A DNA stretch of 64,000 bases from Caenorhabditis remanei. Its lineage: Eukaryota; Nematoda; Chromadorea; Rhabditida; Rhabditidae. Under the pieces are notes generated by a model. That model ran no database searches. It was not told the origin of the DNA and was given only the letters and a program-made list of their open reading frames with translations. Each line of letters starts with the position of its first letter. Position 1 is the first letter of the stretch. This document shows, piece after piece, positions 56,901 through 64,000 of the stretch. Position numbers and translations under genes: made by a program. Where the stretch lies: assembly GCF_010183535.1 (NCBI RefSeq), contig NC_071332.1:8308001-8372000 (forward strand), written 5' to 3'.

Positions 56901-59886
56901 AAGCGCCTGGAGAAGAGATGCAAGAGTGGAGAGCAGCCTTGTTGTATGTTTGAATGTGATGAAATGAAAGCAGGGCATGTGTTAAAAATGTTCGTTTTGA
57001 TCTCTATCTCATCATGACCACTTTTTAGATTTCTCTCCCAGCTGTTGGCGTGAAAATTGAAAATAGAAACAAATTGTAAAGCAACATTGTGAACTTCAGA
57101 AGTTTATTTGACATTCTTGCTAGTGAGAGAGCGTTCTCAGCTGTTTGCTATGGATCAGGACCAATTAAATAGAGCCACAGAAATCACAACTAAAACGTGG
57201 AGCCCCAAGTGCCACGTGACTCACTGTCTCTTGTTTTCATTGAAACGAATTGTTTAATGAACAGTTGTTTCTCTCTGGAGTTGATGATTTTCTGATCAGA
57301 TTATATAATAGAACTCTGAACTATACATCCTGCGACTATAGATGAAACAAAGTTCAGAAGAGATTCCAAAGAAAAAATGAGATTCTCTTGAAACTACAGT
57401 AATCTTCTCAAAATGAAAATTGAGTTGGAAAGATACACAGCATCGACGAAACTGAATTCCATGAAACTAAAAGAAAACTAGTTCACTAGAAATTCGCTTA
57501 AGGCAAAAATATCTCATTTCGATTTGATGCTCGTGAATAAATGTGTGCCCCCGATGCTGCTACTGGTGTTAGGCAAAAGCAGGAAGAGGAGCACGACGAG
57601 TGTTGGGAGAAAACGCTCACACGCATAATCCGTCTGAATGAGGCGGGAGTGAAAAAGAAAAGAAAACGAGATGATGTATGTTCATTCAATTTTCAGTTGA
57701 TCTTGAGAAGGAACAAATTGGGTGTCCGAGATAACTACACCTGCAGAAGAATTCAGTTCAAGAACTCTATTCTCAGAAAAATAAAGTGAAGTATTCCAGA
57801 ACAGAAGTTCATAACAGAATCGAAAACCTAACTATTAATCATTTCTAAAGCATTCCATTTATTCGAATTTAACGCGCTAAAAGCTTTTCTGATTTCTACA
57901 TCCGGTGAGAACTCATCCAGTGAATCTCACTGGAACTGGAAGAGCCAATCGATTCACTTCGTTTTCCGCTCTGTAATATATCGAGACTCAGATTTGAAAG
58001 CCATTATGACGCTGTAAATGCCTTCATCATCAGTGTATCATGATCATCGTCAACGTCGACGACAACAAGGGCGACCATTTGAAAGGATAGAGCCGTCGTC
58101 GTCGTTGTGTACATTAATCCGGTGCTGATCTACCCGGAAATGAAGAGAAAAAGAGGGCAATAATACTACAATGCAAATGGGATAAAACCGAGAAAAGGAC
58201 AATTGATGTATGTATATTGCACGAGCATCTTAAACGAGAAGAACATTGGTAGAGTCGTAAGTCAAAAGGAAATTTAGTCGACGAAGAAGAAGATGAAAGA
58301 TGGAAAATGCTTTTGGCTTGAGCGGAAAAGTGAGGAGCCGCCCATCTTTTCAGCTAAACCCAATGACGTGGAAAATCGAGTGTATGTGAATGTGGATATG
58401 TGTGTAAGAGTCTCTATATTCAATAGAGAGAGAGGGAAAAAGCCCCGTGTTTTTCGCGCAGTTTGAAAAATAAAAGAAAGGGGGAGAGAGACGACGTCCC
58501 TCCGTGAGAGGCACAACGAACCAGTGTGACTGCCAGTAGAATATATGGATCCGTTTAGAACAACGAAAAGTCTGAACACAGTCATTTGGACCAAACACAA
58601 AAACAACAACAAGGAAACACAAGGAACCTACAGATATACTGTTTTTCTTGGCGTGGTTTGAGGCGATGACAGTAGATTGGTGGGGGAAATTTTCCACCAT
58701 GGTGACAAATTTACCATGAGATTTAGTGAATGACGACATAGGCGTCTGGCTCGAGTTCGCAGTCTGGCCAGAGGCCTGGCCAGAGCATGAGCAAAAAGAA
58801 CACGAAAATGTGTAGAATGTGCTCCAGCGGACCTGACCTATGAGACTATATGGGGAAAATGACCGCATTTGAACCACCCTCTTTAGTGGTGATAATTTTA
58901 CCACGAGACATTATATTGTGAGTTGTTTGGAGACCAGTCACTAACCATTAAATTTTAGACTCAGCAGATTCTCACAGTTCCCCAGGCACAGAATAGGAGC
59001 TCAAAAACACGGCAAAGATGGGGCCATATGGTCAAAATCACACCACGAGGCTTGCTTTCTAAGTGGTGATAATTTTACCACGAGACATTTGTGACTCGCC
59101 TCCAGATTTTAGCAGATTCTTATGGGGTCAAAGTCTAACTAGAGTAAAACCACTCACAAAACTCAAAAATGCGCCGAAGGTGCGCCTGCTGGTCCGACCT
59201 ATGGAGTCATAAGGGCGAATTAACCGCATTTGAACCACACTCTTGGTGGTGATAATTTTACCACGAGATATTATGTTGTGTGACAAAGCATTTACCATTA
59301 TAGTAGATCCAGGATTGAAACATGACCAAACCTCATAAAGCTGTATGAAGTCCACCATGAAATATAAGGCTCAAACAGTAAGAACAAACATCTGTTTTTA
59401 GTAGATTCTAGATAGTTTCAACTTTGGCCAAGGCCTAAAGGTCATCAGCTGACATGTTCGCTATGACGGGAAAAGGCGCGCTGATAGTATTCGAAGATTG
59501 AGACTATCTTTACAGGGGAAGAGTCTTATAATACGTTCTTATCATCATTATTACTCAATGAAAAAACTCAAACGTCCAATTTTCAATTTTTCCAGTCTCT
59601 CAGAGCTATTAAGAATTGGGAGACCCCTCCTCACACAACCAGGCAAGGGTTGTCAGCCTCGAGTGTGAAAGTGTAATGTGTAGTGTTTGAATAATTTCTG
59701 TTTTGAGCAATTTGTGATTTTTATGAAGAACGCAATGCTTTGGCGTTTAAGAGCCACATTCAGATGCTAGCGATTTCAACAAAATTTTATTGTTTTTCAT
59801 TAATTCTCAACATTTTACCGTTTTAAAATAATTTACATCCAAAAAAAAATATATAGACATTGGAGATGAACATAGAATATTATTAT
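53921..59886. other. 6 kb upstream of pkc-1, no gene seen
   Basis: An acceptor at 53942-53944 (ATTTCAG on the minus strand) shows that pkc-1 has at least one upstream noncoding exon or is trans-spliced. 53990-54340 is strikingly GC-rich (GGCGGCGACGGAGCG type) and is a likely pkc-1 promoter; its open frames on both strands are Arg/Ala/Gly-rich artefacts. 54400-57500 is full of GAAGAAG runs. 57500-58600 shows nothing recognisable. A diverged spaced repeat lies at 58678-59275. Confidence 0.45.
58678..59275. repeat. diverged tandem repeat of about 180 bp with a conserved hairpin core
   Basis: The core GTGGTGATAATTTTACCACG occurs at 58886, 59063 and 59246 (spacing 177 and 183), and a weaker copy (GGTGACAAATTTACCATGAG) near 58700. 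Each core can pair GTGGT with ACCAC around GATAATTTT. Flanking words such as CCGCATTTGAACCAC precede the first and third copies. The core is far better conserved than the spacer. Nature unknown. Confidence 0.75.
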
Positions 59887-60440
59887 TTAGACTTTCTGGG
59901 TATCTTCATTCAATTTTGGAGAGTTGGTTGATGGAGACTGTGGCAGGTTTTGACAGGAGGAGCACGGTGTTCTGAAAGATTTGAAAAAGTGTTGACAAAT
60001 ATATCGATAGTTACTTACGGAACTTTGGCAATAAACAGCTCAGAAATAGGATGGTATCTCCCTTGCTTATCCATCAGAACAAATTGTTCATCAGTAATAT
60101 TCTTCTTGAGCTTGTTGTTGTAAAATTCAAGCAAATTAACACCGTCTTGAATCGAGGGAACTTCACTTGGACATTTAGCAATCACATCACTGTATTCAAG
60201 AATTCGACCGTCTCTAAAGTGGAAAATTGCTTCATCTTCTCCCAATTGGTCATCAATTATGAATCGTATAGCTTCCAAATCCTGAAGGAGTTCACATCGT
60301 ATCCCCAAACCACCACGATATCTTATTTCACGAAAAGTACAAAATATCTTGCATTGACTTGTATACTTTGATCGAACGTCCCGAAGAGGGTCCATGCAAT
60401 TGCATCGTTTTCCACGTTTGCCGGATAATTTTGAAGGCAT
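59887..60440 (-). CDS. 168-aa protein of unknown function
   Basis: Two exons, 60019..60440 and 59887..59971, joined in phase by a 47-nt intron, encode 168 aa. The N-terminus is basic with a cysteine pair (GKRGKRCNC). The middle is a compact alpha/beta-looking stretch (GLGIRCELLQDLEAIRF, IFHFRDGRILEYSD, NLLEFYNNKLKKN) and the end is Ser/Pro-rich with a second cysteine pair (TPCSSCQ). The ATG at 60440 follows an acceptor (TTTTCCAG) by eight bases. A short upstream frame beginning MSFVIYYAIV is not in phase with it. I do not recognise the family. It is divergent from the polymerase gene, 345 bases away, and may be either host or part of the same element. Confidence 0.62.
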
Positions 60441-60785
60441 TAGAAAATCTGGAAAACAATTATAGAAAAGACAGAACTCAGAAACAGGTCACCTACCACT
60501 ATGGCGTAATAAATCACGAATGACATTTTGCGTGACGGTTAAAACCATAGAACGAGAGAGTATGAAAACGAGAGACGAAGAAAACAAAATAGTAGTTAGA
60601 GATGGCGTCATCAATCAGAAAGTAACAGCTGACTTTTGCAGAGGGTGATTTGAGATATTCATAATCTGTGGCTCATTTTCATCTTTTTACCGCATGGTAA
60701 ATGGTGACCTATTTTTGAGCTCTCATTTCTTTTCCTTTTCTCTCGTCCGTTTATTCATCCTTTTTCATCCTTTCTTTTTTCAGTT
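60441..60785. promoter_or_regulatory. divergent intergenic region upstream of the polymerase gene
   Basis: It carries the promoters of both flanking genes. A strong acceptor (TTTCTTTTTTCAG) ends two bases before the polymerase ATG at 60786, implying an upstream noncoding exon or SL trans-splicing. No terminal inverted repeat of an element can be recognised within it from this window alone. Confidence 0.4.
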
Positions 60786-63700
60786 ATGAAACGCAAAACG
60801 CTGAACGCTCACAATTCAACAGGAGGAGCCCCTCCACCAACTAGTCTTGAACCAAAGACGAAAAAGAAAAAACCAGAAAGTATATTTCTTGGAGAAGAAG
60901 TGACCGAGGACCACACGAGAACGGACATGAAGAGAAAATATCAGCCATCAACTAGTTCAGTTCAGAATCAAGGAGGATTTTTAGAAGAAAAGAGAAGACA
61001 ATCTAAGCCAGCCAGAATAGTTTCGACAAAAAGACGTGAGTGATAATGAAAACATAAAGAATTTTAATTATTTATTTCAGATGGCAGAGGACCACGGCGA
61101 AAAATGAAATTACGAGACTTTGAAAGAAGCGAGACCTTTCCAACACCCGAGGAAGAAGAGTTCTTTACAGAAAATGTTATAACTTCAAATGAACCACATT
61201 TTCGAAGACACAACAACCAGTTTCTGATTGCGGACACCGTCAGAATGAAATTCATCAATCTTGATAAAGTAAAAGACAACAAGATACTTCATCAACATGT
61301 GGCCAAACTCTTGGACATTTTTATTCGTAGAATGCTCAAAAAAGCAGGAGGAAATCTGAAAACAAGCAAATATTGGCTTCAGTAAGTTTTATCATAATTT
61401 AAAATCATAAGAAGAACGTTTACAGACTGAACCATGATGGGTATACCGATAGAGACGGTTTCTTTGTAACCCACAAAACGTATGCAGTGGCTGATGGAGG
61501 AGTGATAATGAATGAAATTGCTAAGCAGATGCAATCTAATAAAGAACTCCGTTTAGATGAGAGTTTTACTGTTGCTATGAACGTTTTCAAGGATAAACAA
61601 TCACAACTACGAGGCAGGGGAACACATACCACACGGAAAACTGAGAAAATAGAAAAAATAAGAAAAGCACTATTGGTAAGGCTTACTGACTTTTGTCAAA
61701 CTATAATATTTGTTCATAACAGAAACAACATTTCGGTGTTAGCCTCAGCAGGGTCACAGGGATGAGCCACTGTCTACCAAAAGCACTTGCACTAGGAAAA
61801 CTGGAAAGTGATATAGAAACTACGACCAACGGAGACGAAAGGCAGAAAATGGAAAAATTTTATCGAAGCCTCGTAAGACCAGAGGTACTTTTAGACTCTT
61901 TGATTGTCCGTAATATGTGCTTTTTACAGATAACCCCGAAATTCAAAAGTGAATCACAAGGAAAGCTTGCCAAGCAGCTTTTGGCCGATGCAGGGATGGA
62001 TGTGAACAAAGAGGAGCATGACCGAAAAGATCTTATAGAGCTTGCAAATTATCTTTCCAACTATCAAATAATATTGTGGACTGCAAACAAAAATCAAGCC
62101 GTCCCAACTGAAGAAAAGCGATTCAATCCCGATGGCAAAGGATTTATAGGATTATTTTATTATGAGGGACATTATGAGCATGTGAATCACACCAAAGGAA
62201 AACACGCATCAAGGTAAGTTACCATTTTATTATTGCTATAATAAATTTTTATTTTTGTTAGGTTTTGTTTCCAATGTTCTACTTTCGACGACGACTATCA
62301 TTATCGAAAATGCAAAGCCAAGTGCAGGAGATGTGGCACCGTGGGATGCAAACAAGAAGATGATAATGTTTATTGCAACTCTTGCAAAATTTACTTTCGA
62401 AGTAAAATGTGTTTTGATGCTCATCTCACTGCACAATCAAAAAACGGAATACCGCATTGCAAGAAATATAGCAGGTATCTAATCAATTAGACAAACATTA
62501 GTAATGTCTTACAGATGCGAAAAGTGCAATAAAATTGATAGGTCAGAGAGGATTCTTGGAGAAACACACGTATGTAACGCAAACGAGTTCTGTTCCATAT
62601 GCAGGGAGAAAGCATTGAAGGGACATGCCTGTGCTCACCACGTCCCTGACGAGAAGGAAAAGTTGAGGAAACGAGAAAACCAAAAGCAATGGGCTATTAT
62701 CGTGTATGATATGGAATGTATTGTGTCAGAGTCAGGAAAATTCAATGGTAAGAAACATAAACAATCAAAGTATAAGCTTTCTTTTTCCAGGACATATTGA
62801 AAGAGGTCCCAAGCACAAGCCCAACTTTATTTGTGTAAGAATGATCTGCAGTGATTGTCGAGGAGAGGAAGGATGCCAATTATGCGCCCAACCATGGACC
62901 TACAGCTACAAGAATTTTCCACCATTCAAAAATAACAAACACGATTCTCCATTAGCCAGTTTTGCAGATTTCTTGCTACATAACCCACGAGCAGCTGGTG
63001 CTTACGTTATAGCACACAATGGTGGAAGGTATGTTTCAGTAATAAAACATTTTCAACTTCCAAGATATTTTCAGGTATGACCATGTTATGCTGTTAGCAG
63101 AACTTGATAGACAAGGAGGCACAAAAGCAAAAGAACCAAAAATTTTATTAAATGGAATGACAATCATTACGGCAGAGTTTGAATATGAGAAAAGAAAGCT
63201 GCATTTTCGTGATTCTTTCCAATACTTGCAAATGGGACTAGCCAAAATGCCTGGAGCTTTTGGCCTGGAGGGCGAGGCAAAAGGTTTCTTTCCCCACTTA
63301 TACAATCATCCGGACAATTACAATAAAGAATTGAAAACGTTGCCATCGAAGGAATACTATAACCCACAGTTCATGGCACCTTCTACAAAGAAAGAATTTG
63401 ATGACTGGTATGAAAAGTGTTACCATGATGGATTCAAGTTACATGATGAGCTGCTAAAGTATTGCCAATCTGATGTTCGCATTCTCACGTTAACATTAAT
63501 GTCTTTCATTGAGGTGAGTAAATTGTTTCAACCTGTTAGTATTTTTGTTTTACAGATGTGTGAATCGACTTTCAATGGTTGGAACCCAATTGTCAATGGA
63601 TGTACTATAGCTTCCTATGTCATGTTCGTATTGAAGCACGAATACATCAAGAAGGGAGATGTCGGATATATTCCCGAGAACGGCTATGGAGGAGGAAATA

Positions 63701-64000
63701 ATTCAATGTTAGCGTTAAAGTATATCCAATGGCTTGAGAAAATAGATCCAACACTACATTTGAAGTACAAATTACGTGGAGGAGAAGTTAAAATCAAAGC
63801 TAATGGACATTCTTACTTTGCTGATGCTTTCAATGAGACCACAAATGAAGTTTTTGAGGTATATTTTCATTTTAGATACAAACCCATTCCATTTACACAC
63901 ACACAGACCCCAAGGAAGACTGACCCTCACAACAAGTGAGGTGAAGGAAACCTTTTTCTCTGTATCGAATATTATCAATTTTATATAACTTTTCAGATTT
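60786..64000 (+). CDS. protein-primed family-B DNA polymerase of Maverick/Polinton type (partial, runs off the window)
   Basis: Exons 60786..61035, 61081..61381, 61426..61675, 61723..61884, 61930..62213, 62262..62474, 62515..62747, 62791..63028, 63075..63513, 63556..63858 and from 63997 onward all join in phase through GT-AG introns of 40-47 nt (the last is 138). The frame is open over some 870 codons. The N-terminus is basic (TKKKKPES). A Cys/His-rich zinc-binding region lies at about 62262-62660. The 3'-5' exonuclease motifs are visible: Exo I YDMEC (62706), Exo II HNGGRYD across the 63028/63075 junction, and Exo III YCQSDVRIL (about 63460). The polymerase palm motifs would lie beyond the window. 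This layout fits the polymerases of Polintons, large virus-like elements that replicate by protein priming. Absence of breaks suggests a recent or maintained copy. Confidence 0.88.

Noticed and set aside
54757..57017. Several open frames of 100-170 codons in purine-rich DNA
   Set aside because: They translate GAAGAAG-type simple sequence into runs of Lys/Glu/Arg (or Ser/Leu/Phe on the other strand) and are not gene-like.
58350..58904. 184-codon minus-strand open frame
   Set aside because: No motif, runs through the spaced repeat region, and has no consistent splice signals.

Overview
The window is nuclear DNA from a nematode of the genus Caenorhabditis, probably close to C. elegans. The introns are short (mostly 45-60 nt) with TTTTCAG-type acceptors, there is a nematode-type intron-bearing tRNA, and the proteins match C. 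elegans families almost residue for residue. From memory, the gene order follows the C. elegans chromosome V region covered by cosmids C52E4 and F57F5: cpr-1, mif-2, snr-4, rpt-1, a GH47 mannosidase, cyl-1, then gcy-33, a cathepsin B, add-2 and pkc-1. The species cannot be fixed from the sequence alone. All gene models below were built by hand from open frames, splice sites and phase.

Layout. 0.6-1.4 kb holds the last two exons of an unidentified gene. 2.1-3.8 kb (minus) is a neuropeptide precursor of the prohormone-4/NPP-4 type with an LDLa domain. About 8.5 kb without a recognisable gene follows. 12.5-20.2 kb is a dense block: the gut cysteine protease cpr-1 (+), then mif-2, snr-4 and rpt-1 (all minus), with a 2 kb TTAA-flanked palindromic repeat between snr-4 and rpt-1. 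21.0-23.0 kb is a Golgi/ER alpha-1,2-mannosidase. 28.3-30.9 kb is cyclin L with a candidate poison exon, sharing a short promoter with a degenerate histidine-phosphatase gene (31.3-32.3 kb). 32.5-36.9 kb is the atypical soluble guanylyl cyclase gcy-33; one of its introns contains a tiny opposite-strand gene. A tRNA-Ile(UAU) sits at 37.3 kb. A second cathepsin B, a four-pass membrane protein and an adducin-head protein follow to 46.1 kb.

47.8-53.9 kb is pkc-1, a novel-type protein kinase C. It has a C2-containing long form and an internal short-form first exon. A complete DUF229 gene lies on the opposite strand inside its large intron. 54-59.9 kb is mostly purine-rich intergenic DNA with a diverged 180-bp-spaced repeat.

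From 60.8 kb to the end runs an open, spliced gene for a protein-primed family-B DNA polymerase of Maverick/Polinton type, cut by the window edge. This is the strongest sign of a large mobile or virus-like element here. Beside it, divergently oriented, is an unrecognised 168-aa gene. The most unusual architecture is the pair of nested antisense genes, both with the stop codon overlapping an AATAAA signal, inside introns of signalling genes.
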